Source of the DNA: Fretibacter rubidus
GTDB taxonomy: Bacteria > Pseudomonadota > Alphaproteobacteria > Caulobacterales > Maricaulaceae
Length of the DNA stretch: 64,000 nt
Reading direction: 5' to 3'
Assembly (NCBI RefSeq): GCF_041429785.1
Contig: NZ_CP163423.1
Coordinates: forward strand, 2,666,001 to 2,730,000
The translations under genes were made by a program, and so were the position numbers. The notes under the pieces were generated by a model that was not told the DNA's origin, did no database searches, and saw only the letters and a program-made list of their open reading frames with translations. Positions 1 through 8,554 of this stretch are shown here, piece after piece (within the stretch, counting starts at the first letter, position 1; each line of letters starts with the position of its first letter).

Positions 1-592
1 CAAAGGCCTCGGCGCATTCGCTTTAATTGGCTGTGTTGTGACTGTTTTCTGTGATGTCTTTATGTGGTTTTGGGTCAAAGGCTATAACCCCATTTCGCAA
101 ACGATTAGCGAACTTGCCGCAGGCCCGCATCACTGGTTACAAGATTTTGGGCTGATGATATTTGTGGCCTCGACTTTATGTTTGGCATTGGATTTATTCT
201 TGCGCGGAGAAAAAGGATGGAAGCCGTGGCTCGTGCGGCTATCCATGCTGGCTTTGGCTTTGGCTTTGACGATTACGCTTATTGCTCTTTGGAATGAATA
301 TGGCGACGGCGAAGCGGGTGGCTTGGTCATTCATAATTATCTCGTCGCCCTACTCTATCCGCTTGTGCCCGTTGTATTATGGTTTGGCACATCGGTGCTG
401 CCTGCCCGCAAAGGCGACATGAGCCTATTAGCCAAAGTCACAGCGGTGGTTTGGCTATTTATCGCCCCTGTCTTTTTTATCGTTCCAACCACAATCGACG
501 GGGCTTATGAACGCGGGCTTGGCATGATAATGATTACTGCCGTTATGATTGCCGCATGGCGTCTCTATAAAGACCCCAGCAGCGCAGATTAA
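1..592 (+). CDS. DUF998-family membrane protein, 5' end cut by window edge
   Basis: The reading frame is already open at base 2 and encodes a hydrophobic helix (LGAFALIGCVV) before any start codon, so the true start lies outside the window; the GTG at 38 is internal. About 196 residues are visible, with five or six membrane-spanning segments. The stretch NPISQTISELA just after the first helix is typical of the DUF998 family of integral membrane proteins, whose function is unknown. The charged C-terminus (RLYKDPSSAD) is probably cytoplasmic. The family call rests on the motif and the helix pattern only. Confidence 0.7.
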   Translation, partial: KGLGAFALIGCVVTVFCDVFMWFWVKGYNPISQTISELAAGPHHWLQDFGLMIFVASTLCLALDLFLRGEKGWKPWLVRLSMLALALALTITLIALWNEYGDGEAGGLVIHNYLVALLYPLVPVVLWFGTSVLPARKGDMSLLAKVTAVVWLFIAPVFFIVPTTIDGAYERGLGMIMITAVMIAAWRLYKDPSSAD

Positions 593-629
593 ACCTCGTC
601 AAAGACAGTATCATTGCCTATGAAGGTGT

Positions 630-1202
630 ATGTTCAAATATATCTCAATCGCCAGCGTGCTCTTATTAACAGCCTGTTCCGACACGCCCAATCCACAGCT
701 GGGTTTCGTTAAAAACCTATCCACGCTTTGTGATCAAAACTTTATCGGCCAAGTCGTCAGCAATGATGCGGTGGACGCGGATTGGAAAGCATCCGAGATT
801 GAAGTAGGACCCGTAGAGTGCGGTGTTGCCGATATCCGCATGCCGTTGCGTGTGGGCGTTAACACATCGCGCACATGGATTATCATTCCAGACCGCAAGG
901 CCATCACCCTAAAACACGATCACCGCCATAGCGACGGCAGCCCCGACGCAGTGACGCTTTACGGCGGCACGACGGACGCACCCGGCACCGCAAATCGTCA
1001 AGAGTTTCCCGTTGATGATTATTCGATTGAATTGTTTAATAAAGAAGGCCTAGCCGCATCCGTGACCAATACGTGGGCCATGGAGATAACCCCCGGCCAG
1101 ACGCTCGCTTACGAACTTTCACGTCCGCGCACAGAAGAACAAATCGCGGCAGGCGATAAACGTGGCCGCTTCTTTCGGGTAGAGTTTGATTTAAAACGCT
1201 AA
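630..1202 (+). CDS. Putative lipoprotein of unknown function
   Basis: A 190-residue protein with a type II signal peptide: a short positive start (MFK), a hydrophobic stretch, and the lipobox LLTAC with the lipidated cysteine at residue 16. The ATG follows GAAGGTGT, a fair ribosome binding site. The mature part is polar and includes NTSRTWIIIPDRKAITLKHDHRHSDG. No family was recognised. It probably sits on the periplasmic face of the inner or outer membrane. Its last four bases overlap the end of the convergent gamma-glutamyltransferase gene. Confidence 0.7.
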   Translation: MFKYISIASVLLLTACSDTPNPQLGFVKNLSTLCDQNFIGQVVSNDAVDADWKASEIEVGPVECGVADIRMPLRVGVNTSRTWIIIPDRKAITLKHDHRHSDGSPDAVTLYGGTTDAPGTANRQEFPVDDYSIELFNKEGLAASVTNTWAMEITPGQTLAYELSRPRTEEQIAAGDKRGRFFRVEFDLKR

Positions 1203-2959
1203 TGCCCTATGGCGGCTGATTTTGGGCCGCGAGGGTCGGCCGCGCCGAAGACAAATCCCTCGCCTTGCGCGACACTATTGACGCGGCCAATCACCGTGGT
1301 GGCAAATCCACCATTCTCATTTTTGACCAGATTAAAGCCGCGCGCTTCTAATGCTCTTAATGTGTCAATATTGATGCCCGGCTCGACGACGACGACATCG
1401 GGAAGCCATTGATGGTGAATTTTGGGCATGGCGGTGGCTTGGGCAAGGTTCATATCCCACTCAATAACGTTTAGCACCATTTGCAAAACGGAATTAATTA
1501 TCGTGCTGCCGCCCGGTGATCCCGTTACGAGCACCGCTTTGCCGTCCTTGGTCACAATCAGCGGCGTCATAGATGATAGCGGACGTTTGCCGGGCTCAAT
1601 CGCGTTAGCAGCCCCGCCGATAAGGCCGTAGCCATTGGGCGCACCGGGTTTGGCCGAAAAGTCATCCATTTCATTATTCAGCAGAAACCCCGCCCCATCG
1701 ACCGTATAGCCAGAGCCATAGGAAAAGTTCAGCGTATAGGTCACGGCCACCGCGTTGCCATGCTTATCAATCACAGAATAATGGGTTGTCTGCGGACTTT
1801 CATAGGGCATAGACACAGCAGGCGCTATGTCTTTGCTTTTGCTCGCAAGGTCCAGATTAATACTGGACGCTTGGGCTGCGTTATAGCCAGGGTCGATTAA
1901 GTCTTGCGTCGGCACATCGGCAAAATCCGGATCCCCTAAAAATTTAGAGCGGTCAGCAAAGGCCCGCCGCATGGCTTCTGTCAGCTTATGCAGATAGGCC
2001 GCGCTATTATGGCCGTCGGCTTTTAAATCAAACTGGCTGAGCATATTTAGCATCTGAATAACATGCACCCCGCCAGAGCTGGGCGGCGGCATAGACACGA
2101 TTTCATAGCCCTTATAATTTCCCCTGACGGGTTCGCGCATAACTGTCTTGTAGCTGTTCAAGTCTTCATAGGTCATCAGACCGCCGCCCTTGGCCATTTC
2201 GCTCACAATTAAATCGGCGGTCTCGCCTGTGTAAAATCCGTCTGAGCCTTTTTTGATGATACGGCGTAGCGTCTGCGCGAGGTCTTTTTGTTTAAACCGT
2301 TCGCCGGGGGCGTAGGATACGCCGCCCGCTTTGAAGAAATATTTCAGGCTGGACGGGTCTGCGCTAAACTCTTCACGGTGCCCGTTTAAGCTATCAACCA
2401 GCGCATAGGGCATATCAAAGCCGCGGTCCGCAAGTATGGCTGCGGGGCCGATGACTTCGCGGCGGGTCATAGTCCCGTAAGCGTCCAGCGCGTCGAGCAT
2501 ACCCATAACGGTCCCGGGCACGCCGGCAGATAAATGCGAATATTGCGCGCGGGCATTGTCGACCTCACCATCCGGGCCGATGAACATATCACGGCTCGCG
2601 CGGCTCGGTGCCATTTCGCGAAAATCGATAGTTATTTGCTTATTTTCATCGGCCAAATGCACGACCATAAAGCCGCCCCCGCCAAGGTTACCCGCTTGCG
2701 GATGGGTCACAGCCAGTGCAAATCCTGTCGCGACCGCCGCGTCCACAGCATTACCCCCGCGCGCCAGAATATCGCGTCCGACTTCGGCGGCAATGCGGTC
2801 TTGGGCGGACACCATACCGTGTTTGGCAATCACGGGATGAAAACGGCTATCATAGCTGGTTAACGCACGCGCACCTGCGCCGTCGGCTTTAACCTCCGCC
2901 GCTATTGACGGCGTTACGCATAAGTATAGTGCCGCTGTCAGGCATAATAGACGTTTCAT
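1199..2959 (-). CDS. ggt: Gamma-glutamyltransferase (glutathione hydrolase)
   Basis: A periplasmic N-terminal-nucleophile enzyme that cleaves the gamma-glutamyl bond of glutathione and transfers the glutamyl group to water or amino acids. The precursor is 586 residues from the ATG at 2959, which sits behind GGGAG; an upstream in-frame TTG would add five residues. A signal peptide ends near SIAAE. The autocleavage site lies between the threonines of QTTHYSV, making Thr392 the nucleophile, close to Thr391 of the E. coli enzyme. The substrate-binding block LLNNEMDDF, the lid loop (NGYGLIGGAANAIEPGKRPLSSM region) and GSPGGSTII are all present, so the enzyme looks intact. Length is normal for the family. 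Confidence 0.95.
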   Translation of the reverse strand: MKRLLCLTAALYLCVTPSIAAEVKADGAGARALTSYDSRFHPVIAKHGMVSAQDRIAAEVGRDILARGGNAVDAAVATGFALAVTHPQAGNLGGGGFMVVHLADENKQITIDFREMAPSRASRDMFIGPDGEVDNARAQYSHLSAGVPGTVMGMLDALDAYGTMTRREVIGPAAILADRGFDMPYALVDSLNGHREEFSADPSSLKYFFKAGGVSYAPGERFKQKDLAQTLRRIIKKGSDGFYTGETADLIVSEMAKGGGLMTYEDLNSYKTVMREPVRGNYKGYEIVSMPPPSSGGVHVIQMLNMLSQFDLKADGHNSAAYLHKLTEAMRRAFADRSKFLGDPDFADVPTQDLIDPGYNAAQASSINLDLASKSKDIAPAVSMPYESPQTTHYSVIDKHGNAVAVTYTLNFSYGSGYTVDGAGFLLNNEMDDFSAKPGAPNGYGLIGGAANAIEPGKRPLSSMTPLIVTKDGKAVLVTGSPGGSTIINSVLQMVLNVIEWDMNLAQATAMPKIHHQWLPDVVVVEPGINIDTLRALEARGFNLVKNENGGFATTVIGRVNSVAQGEGFVFGAADPRGPKSAAIGH

Positions 2960-3049
2960 AAAGCGCTCCCGCAACCGAGTTTCAGATAAATTTGCGCGAA
3001 ACGCCTGCGTTGTAAAGCGCCCATTATAGAACCGCGAGACAGCGCGCCC

Positions 3050-3925
3050 TTAAAGCCGTTGGGCCAGCTCTACCATATCGGCGACCGCTTGGTCATAGTC
3101 TTTATCTTTCGCCCAAAACTCTAGGCCAATGGGGCCAGTGTAGGTCTCTCTTAATTTTCGCAGGACATTGGCGTAATCAACCTCGCCTGTACCGGGTTGA
3201 CCTCGGGCGGGGCTATCGGCGATTTGGACATAAGCCACATGCTCTTTACCCGCTTCGAAATTAGCAATGAGGTTACCCTCATGACGCTGCATATGAAACA
3301 GATCCCAATTCAGCTTTATAAAGGGCGACTTAATTGACGCGCAAATATCAAGCGCATCAGCATAGCCGTAAATAAAATGTCCGGGATGATCATAGGGATT
3401 GAACGGTTCAATCGCACAATATATTTGCGCGGCTTCCCAAAGCTCTGCACTCGCGGCGATATTATCGCGGTAAGCCTTCAAAACATCACCCCGGGTCACA
3501 CCGTCAATATTTTGATGACCCGTCACAGTGACAATATCAGTGCCTAAAATTTTCGCATCATCAATTGCTTGTTTTACAGCGTCCAGATATTGCACGCGGT
3601 TCGCCGCTTGGCCAAGCGCGGGGGCATTAGCGACAATTTGCGCAATTTTTATAGCTGTCGGTTTTATCGCGGCGGCTAGGGCTTTGGCGTCGCGCTTAAA
3701 CAGGCCCACAAACCAAAACTCGGCATGGGTAAAGCCTGCCTCTGCGGCTTTCACAAAGCGTCGCTCAAATGGCTCGTCTGTCCACCAGCTCTCTGTATTT
3801 ACAGCAAAACCAGACAGTAAGGCCCGTTTATCGTTCAAGTTTAGCGAGGCATTTGACGGGGCCGCACAAGCCGCTAATCCTGCAGCGGCAGCACTCCCAA
3901 TAAAGACGTCCCGCCGACTGACCAT
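3050..3925 (-). CDS. Hydroxypyruvate isomerase-like TIM-barrel protein, Tat-exported lipoprotein
   Basis: A 291-residue sugar-isomerase-type TIM barrel (AP endonuclease 2 / Hyi superfamily). Family-typical blocks are ITVTGHQN, AIEPFNPYDHPGHF, KLNWDLFHMQRHEGN and the C-terminal QIADSPARGQPGTGEVDY and GLEFWAKD, which carry the usual metal-binding Glu, Asp, His and Glu. The N-terminus SRRDVFIG followed by a hydrophobic stretch and LAAC is a twin-arginine signal combined with a lipobox, so the product is probably folded before export and then lipidated. It begins one base after the ybaB stop and so is the last gene of the dnaX-ybaB unit, where many bacteria have recR. The substrate cannot be told from sequence. 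Confidence 0.8.
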   Translation of the reverse strand: MVSRRDVFIGSAAAAGLAACAAPSNASLNLNDKRALLSGFAVNTESWWTDEPFERRFVKAAEAGFTHAEFWFVGLFKRDAKALAAAIKPTAIKIAQIVANAPALGQAANRVQYLDAVKQAIDDAKILGTDIVTVTGHQNIDGVTRGDVLKAYRDNIAASAELWEAAQIYCAIEPFNPYDHPGHFIYGYADALDICASIKSPFIKLNWDLFHMQRHEGNLIANFEAGKEHVAYVQIADSPARGQPGTGEVDYANVLRKLRETYTGPIGLEFWAKDKDYDQAVADMVELAQRL

Positions 3926-3926
3926 A

Positions 3927-4250
3927 TTAGAAGGGCATCTTCATACCGGGCGGCATGGGGATATCGCCCATGGCGGCTTTCATTGTGTCGGCTTGGGCTT
4001 GGTCTAGCTTCACCTTGGCATCTTGATAGGCCGCAACAATCAAATCTTCGACAATCTCTACGTCGTCTTCAGACAGTAATTTCGGATCAATCTTAAGACC
4101 GCCCATATTACCGCCACCCTGTAATGTCACGGTGACCAGTCCACCGCCAGAGCGACCCTCGACGGATAAATCCGCAACTTGCGCTTGGGCAGTTTCCATT
4201 TTCGCCTGCATATCTTTGGCTTGCTTCATCAAACCCATCAAATCTTTCAT
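3927..4250 (-). CDS. ybaB: YbaB/EbfC nucleoid-associated protein
   Basis: A 107-residue DNA-binding protein of the YbaB/EbfC family, which forms small dimers on the nucleoid. The N-terminal heptad region MKDLMGLMKQAKDMQAKMETAQ, the central SGGGLVTVTLQGGGNMGGLKIDP and the C-terminal AAYQDAKVKLDQAQADTMKAAMG are diagnostic. The Met/Pro-rich tail (PMPPGMKMPF) is normal for the family. The start codon overlaps the dnaX stop by one base (TAATG), so the two are probably translationally coupled, as in most bacteria. Confidence 0.95.
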   Translation of the reverse strand: MKDLMGLMKQAKDMQAKMETAQAQVADLSVEGRSGGGLVTVTLQGGGNMGGLKIDPKLLSEDDVEIVEDLIVAAYQDAKVKLDQAQADTMKAAMGDIPMPPGMKMPF

Positions 4251-6097
4251 TACGTATCCTCATCAGGTGAAAAATCAGCGGCAATCACGTCACCGCCTAT
4301 GGATGATGTGGGGGCCGTTTCGCGAATTTCAATGAGTTTCGCACCGCGCAGCAAGGGATGATTAAAGGCGGGATGGTCACGGTCGCGCGCTTCTTGCTCC
4401 GATTTTTCACGAAGCGCCGATTCTTTTAACGTCTCCCCGCCACCGCTCGGTAGCGGTGTGACTGTCCAATTCGCACCTGACAAATCAACTAACGCATCTT
4501 TCATCCGCCCTGTTAAAGACGGCGGCGCGTCGTCTGTGGGTTGGAAATCAAAACTATGCGGGTCAAAATTAATAGGGCGCACATGACGTTTTATATCGGA
4601 TGCTAAGGCGATGTCGGTCTTAGCCAGTGTCTCGACAAAATCAGCAAAACTCGCAAAGCTCTGGACAAGGCGAATGGCAAGTTTGGGCGGGGTTAGCGCG
4701 GGATTGGGCTGCGCGGTGTGATCAACGTCAGGCTCGCGGTTAGTATTGAGGCTCATCACCGCACCGCTTGACAACACGGCTGTTGGCGACGGCGAAGATA
4801 TCGGAGCCGATGATTGAGTGGGCGACCCAGAGGAAGCTGGAGAAGACGCAGAAGATGAAGTAGAAGATAAAGGAGAAGAGGCAGACGAGCCACCTTCGCT
4901 ATTGGGTGCCGCAATACTGCCGTCTCGCAGTGCCGCAATTAATTCCGCGGCCATTTCCGGCGGCGGTAATTGACCCGCCACGGAGAGCGCGAGCAATGCC
5001 ATTTCAGCGGCGGCCAAGGGTACGGGTGCCATACGCACGTCATTATGCGCTTTTAAAAGCAGCTGCCAAATACGCGTTAATTGCCCTGTCGATAATCGCT
5101 CTGATAACGCTTTCATCCGCGCGACACTGTCAGACGCCACGTCAAAGCTAGCGTCATCGCCGAGCGTTTTGGCGCGGGTCACATCGTGGCAAATATCGAG
5201 CAAATCGCGCATTACGATCGCAGGGTCAGCCCCGTCGTCATATTGGCTGCGCATTTCAACCAGCGCAGACTTACCGTCACCTAACGCGGCATGGGAAAAT
5301 AAGTCCAAAACGCGTACGCGGTCGGCCAAGCCCAACATGTTACGCACGTCATCACCGCTGACTTGTCCGCCCGAAACCGCTTGTTGCACAATCGCTTGAT
5401 CAAGCAGCGAGAGGCTATCGCGCACAGACCCTTCGGCGGCACGCGCGATCAAAGCAAGGCCGTCGTCTGATATATTGGCACCTTCTTTGGCGGCAATGCC
5501 GCTTAAATGGGTCGCCAAAACATCGGCGTCCACACGGCGCAGATCAAAACGCTGGCAACGCGACAGCACTGTAATAGGAACTTTGCGAATTTCAGTCGTC
5601 GCAAAGATAAATTTTGCATGGTCTGGCGGCTCTTCGAGTGTTTTCAAAAGGGCATTAAATGCTCCCGTCGAGAGCATATGAACCTCGTCAATGATATAGA
5701 CTTTGTAGCGCGCAGAAACAGGGGCATAGCGCACACCGTCAAGCATCTCGCGCATGTTTTCCACACCCGTGCGCGACGCAGCGTCCATTTCCAACACATC
5801 CATATGGGTTGACGCCATGATAGAGGCGCAATGTTCGCCAGGGGTTGCCAAATCAACGGACGGCCCGTCGACGCCGTCGCGTTCATAATTTAAGGCCCGC
5901 GCGAGCAATCTCGCTGTCGTGGTTTTGCCAATCCCGCGTACCCCCGTCAGCATAAAAGCATGGGCAACACGACCCACCTTGAACGCATTGGTCAATGTGG
6001 TGACCAAAGCTTCTTGGCCAATCATATCGTCAAAGGTTTGTGGGCGGTATTTACGCGCTAAAACCTGATAGCTTTCTTGTGTGCCGGATTCGCTCAT
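4250..6097 (-). CDS. dnaX: DNA polymerase III subunit gamma/tau
   Basis: The clamp-loader ATPase that loads the beta clamp and links the two polymerase cores. The 615 residues contain Walker A GVRGIGKTT (52-60), Walker B VYIIDE (133-138), the sensor-1 block FIFATTE (163-169) and the SRC arginine finger (179-181). The cysteines of the usual zinc module are mostly lost between 70 and 95; only Cys90 remains. A low-complexity Ser/Pro linker lies around residues 395-435, separating the AAA+ part from the C-terminal tau-type domain that contacts the polymerase. No internal frameshift site was sought in detail. It is the first gene of a dnaX-ybaB-isomerase operon and lies next to the SRP RNA gene, a common arrangement. 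Confidence 0.95.
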   Translation of the reverse strand: MSESGTQESYQVLARKYRPQTFDDMIGQEALVTTLTNAFKVGRVAHAFMLTGVRGIGKTTTARLLARALNYERDGVDGPSVDLATPGEHCASIMASTHMDVLEMDAASRTGVENMREMLDGVRYAPVSARYKVYIIDEVHMLSTGAFNALLKTLEEPPDHAKFIFATTEIRKVPITVLSRCQRFDLRRVDADVLATHLSGIAAKEGANISDDGLALIARAAEGSVRDSLSLLDQAIVQQAVSGGQVSGDDVRNMLGLADRVRVLDLFSHAALGDGKSALVEMRSQYDDGADPAIVMRDLLDICHDVTRAKTLGDDASFDVASDSVARMKALSERLSTGQLTRIWQLLLKAHNDVRMAPVPLAAAEMALLALSVAGQLPPPEMAAELIAALRDGSIAAPNSEGGSSASSPLSSTSSSASSPASSGSPTQSSAPISSPSPTAVLSSGAVMSLNTNREPDVDHTAQPNPALTPPKLAIRLVQSFASFADFVETLAKTDIALASDIKRHVRPINFDPHSFDFQPTDDAPPSLTGRMKDALVDLSGANWTVTPLPSGGGETLKESALREKSEQEARDRDHPAFNHPLLRGAKLIEIRETAPTSSIGGDVIAADFSPDEDT

Positions 6098-6181
6098 AGC
6101 GTCGACTATAGGGGCGAGGCGCCCAAGGGGGAAGCCCTACACAGGATTGAGTTGGATTTAAACGTGGATGGATCATCCAAT

Positions 6182-6211
6182 AAAAAACCGTCAAAACTTT
6201 CATTTTGACGG
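6182..6211 (-). terminator. Intrinsic terminator of the STAS-like gene
   Basis: On the minus strand a perfect 9-bp stem (CCGTCAAAA with TTTTGACGG, six-base loop) is followed by six T residues. It lies 22 bases past the stop of the STAS-like gene and upstream of dnaX, so it isolates dnaX from that gene. Confidence 0.85.
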
Positions 6212-6233
6212 TCATTAAAATTGTTTAAATTAG

Positions 6234-6620
6234 CTATGCAGCTTTGAGCCAGTTTACGGCCTGTGGGAGGGCTTCCATGTCATAGGCCTGTATCTCAAGG
6301 TCGGGGATGACTGCGCCTTCGACCTCGGCGGTAGACCGCAGAAACGAACTATCGGTCAATACGGCGCATTTATCGATGTCATTGGGATAACGGAGCATAT
6401 CGCCAAGCCGCACAAAACTTTGTTTAACAGCTTTCAGACTTGGAAAGTCCATTTTCGCAATATCGACGCACAATTGTACGTCGCCATGTTCTTCTGTGAC
6501 AGTATCAAACCAGTTCAGCGCCTCTTTCATATCTTCGTCGCTCATTTTACCGGTTACAGTCATATAGGCGATGTTATTATCAAGCTTGAGAGTCATTGTG
6601 TCGGTTTTTGTCTGCGTCAT
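6234..6620 (-). CDS. STAS/SpoIIAA-like domain protein
   Basis: A 128-residue protein starting at [26 protein letters not shown]. The ATG at 6620 is preceded by AAGGAA; the frame stays open for a further 65 codons upstream, but that extension has no ribosome binding site and reads like non-coding sequence. The pattern (short beta strand, [40 protein letters not shown], then helices) resembles the SpoIIAA/CRAL-TRIO-like STAS fold proteins often annotated 'STAS/SEC14 domain'. Such proteins are thought to bind membranes or partners; the role here is unknown. It is single-gene and has its own terminator. Confidence 0.6.
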
Positions 6621-6781
6621 AAAAAATGGGTTCCTTGTTAATAGTGCCAGATTAACGACCAAGACGAAGGATAGTTCCGAGAAAGTTCTCAGAAGGTAAC
6701 CTGCGGCTAGAAAGGGGAGACCGGGAATGTAAGACGGTATAAGGAAGGCCCGCATGGCGATAAAAGGACAAATGGCTTTGT

Positions 6782-6799
6782 GTAATCGCAAACGATTAC
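6782..6799. other. Small perfect hairpin between the STAS-like gene and the SRP RNA
   Basis: GTAATCG and CGATTAC flank a four-base loop (CAAA). On the minus strand it lies about 67 bases after the SRP RNA 3' end but lacks a T run, so it is not a standard terminator; it could protect or end an SRP RNA precursor. Nothing else was recognised in 6621-6860. Confidence 0.4.
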
Positions 6800-6865
6800 G
6801 TCGCTTCGCGCCCACTCGAAATCACGACTGCCTTCGCTACGCTCAAGCGTTTTCCGAGTGCAAGG

Positions 6866-6960
6866 TGGAAGGTGAACTCTGACCCGAAAAAGACTCGTTG
6901 TGGCTGCTTCGTTCCCGACCTGACCAAGTTGGCGAGAGATCCGTCCAAAGCCACCTTCCG
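6866..6960 (-). ncRNA. ffs: Signal recognition particle RNA (4.5S/SRP RNA)
   Basis: The minus strand contains the bacterial SRP RNA signature GGTCAGGTC-GGGAAC-GAAGCAGCC: the conserved internal loops flank a GGAA tetraloop, with the closing pair changed to G-C from the usual C-G. The outer arms GGAAGGTG (6952-6959) and CACCTTCC (6867-6874) are perfectly complementary, and CTCG/CGAG and GAC/GTC pairs lie between them, giving one long hairpin of about 95 nucleotides, the normal size of the short bacterial form. With Ffh it targets membrane proteins to the Sec translocon. It lies beside dnaX, a frequent location. The ends are estimated from the pairing. Confidence 0.88.
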
Positions 6961-6966
6961 CGCAGG

Positions 6967-6995
6967 CTTATGCCCAAAGCAGTCCACAAACGCAA
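6967..6995 (-). promoter_or_regulatory. Putative sigma-70-type promoter of the SRP RNA
   Basis: On the minus strand TTGCGT (6990-6995) and CATAAG (6967-6972) are separated by exactly 17 bases, and transcription seven bases downstream would begin at the predicted first pair of the SRP RNA. The -35 resembles the alphaproteobacterial consensus; the -10 is weak. Confidence 0.5.
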
Positions 6996-7062
6996 GAGGG
7001 CTATGCACGGACGTTTGTTGACTAAAACATTGGCGTGGATAGGATGAATATGAGGAGGCATT

Positions 7063-8493
7063 ATGGCCCGTCACAATTATAACTTTCGTCCAGCCCCCCG
7101 GTGGGAGGACGGTTATTTTGTTCCCTCTGCCCCCGTCCCTATGCCCAAAGACCCCGATGATTGGGATCTGATTGACCAGCTACAGTCCACCCGTGCGATA
7201 AGCCGTAACGCAGTCGCCGCGACAACAGAGGTGACGTGCACAAAGCCCTATGTTGTTGCGTCGATGTTTGGCCAAAGCCTAATCGTGCCGTGCAATCCCG
7301 CCATGATTAAATATATCTTTGTCGAGCAAGCAGAAAATTACGGCCTGAACTCTATTCGCCAAGCCATATTGCGCCCTATCCTAAAAGACGGATTAATCAC
7401 AGCCGAAGGGCGCATATGGAAACGCGCGCGTCGTGCGCTATCGCCGCTGTTTACACCGCGCCATACCAAAGCTTTCGCGCCAAAAATGAGCGCAACAGTC
7501 ACACGTGAATTGCCAAATTTATTCAAAAGCGGCGAGCCCGTAGACTTTAACCAAGCCATGTTGCGCCTCGCCTATCTCGTATTATCAGACACCTTATTTT
7601 CGGCGGAAATCGGCGGTGAAAGCAATGCTGTTCTGCGCGATGTCGGGATATTCCTATCCACACTGGGCAAACCCAATCCAATGGATATTCTGGGTGTGCC
7701 GAAATTTATTCCACGCTTTGGCAATCGTGAAGGCCAGCGGGCCGTCAAGCGGCTGCGCTCCCTCGTGCAGGAGTTGTCCCAAGACCGCCGTGCCCGCATA
7801 GAGGCGAGCGTTGATGTGCCTGATGATTTTCTGACTTTACTTTTAAAAGTCGAGGATACTGACGGACCTTTATCAGACGCGGAAATTGAAGATCATATCG
7901 TGACATTTATCGGGGCAGGTCATGAGACAACCTCGCGCGCCCTGACGTGGCTCGCCTATTTATTGTCCCAAGATACCAAAGCCCGCGATCAGTTAGAGGC
8001 GGAGGTCGACGCGCTGGATACGACGTTACCGCCAGAGCAGTGGGCGGCCCATATGCCGTGGTCTATGGCATGCTTTAACGAGACAATGCGCCTTTACCCA
8101 CCAGCGCCGATTATATCGCGCTACGCTATAAACGCTGATGAATATGACGGTATAGAGATTCCTAAAAACGCTAATGTTATGGTCAATTTATGGGCGCTGC
8201 ACCGTCACCGCACATTATGGGACCGACCCGATGCGTTTGACCCGTCGCGTTTCATGGGCGAACGCGCGAGCGCAATTGACCGCTTCCAATATCTGCCATT
8301 TGGTATGGGTCACCGCGTCTGTATAGGGCAGCGATTTGCGCTACAAGAAGCCGCTATTTTAATGGCCATTATATTTAAACATTATCGTTTTGATTATAAT
8401 AGCGACAGCCCGCCGTGGCCGCTGATGCGCATCACAGTGCAGCCAGAGGACGGCATGCCCATGATAGTCACGCAGCGCCGTGAAACCCCATAA
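7063..8493 (+). CDS. Cytochrome P450
   Basis: A 476-residue haem-thiolate monooxygenase. It has the I-helix oxygen-binding motif GAGHETT (284-290), the K-helix ExxR (Glu340-Arg343) and the haem loop FGMGHRVCIG with the cysteine ligand at 420. There is no N-terminal membrane anchor, so it is probably soluble and depends on separate ferredoxin and reductase partners, neither of which is in this window. The ATG follows GAGGAGG at close spacing. Sequence style (long N-terminus, RLYPPAP) is closer to the fatty-acid or xenobiotic hydroxylase groups than to biosynthetic-cluster P450s. The substrate is unknown. Confidence 0.93.
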   Translation: MARHNYNFRPAPRWEDGYFVPSAPVPMPKDPDDWDLIDQLQSTRAISRNAVAATTEVTCTKPYVVASMFGQSLIVPCNPAMIKYIFVEQAENYGLNSIRQAILRPILKDGLITAEGRIWKRARRALSPLFTPRHTKAFAPKMSATVTRELPNLFKSGEPVDFNQAMLRLAYLVLSDTLFSAEIGGESNAVLRDVGIFLSTLGKPNPMDILGVPKFIPRFGNREGQRAVKRLRSLVQELSQDRRARIEASVDVPDDFLTLLLKVEDTDGPLSDAEIEDHIVTFIGAGHETTSRALTWLAYLLSQDTKARDQLEAEVDALDTTLPPEQWAAHMPWSMACFNETMRLYPPAPIISRYAINADEYDGIEIPKNANVMVNLWALHRHRTLWDRPDAFDPSRFMGERASAIDRFQYLPFGMGHRVCIGQRFALQEAAILMAIIFKHYRFDYNSDSPPWPLMRITVQPEDGMPMIVTQRRETP

Positions 8494-8554
8494 AATTATC
8501 TCTAGGCAGCCTCTTTAAAACCCGTTAGGCAGTGCCCTTAATCGGGAGGCTTTC

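Noticed and set aside
2534-2863. Plus-strand frames within the gamma-glutamyltransferase gene
   Set aside because: They mirror the coding strand of a clear enzyme and show no family features.
6781-6830. GCAAACGATTAC resembling the start of a tmRNA tag (Ala-Asn-Asp)
   Set aside because: No stop codon follows within a tag-sized distance and none of the other tmRNA elements is present; the sequence is part of a small hairpin.
6796-7074. Open reading frames on the minus strand between the STAS-like gene and the P450
   Set aside because: They run through the SRP RNA and its promoter, have no ribosome binding site and no protein family pattern.
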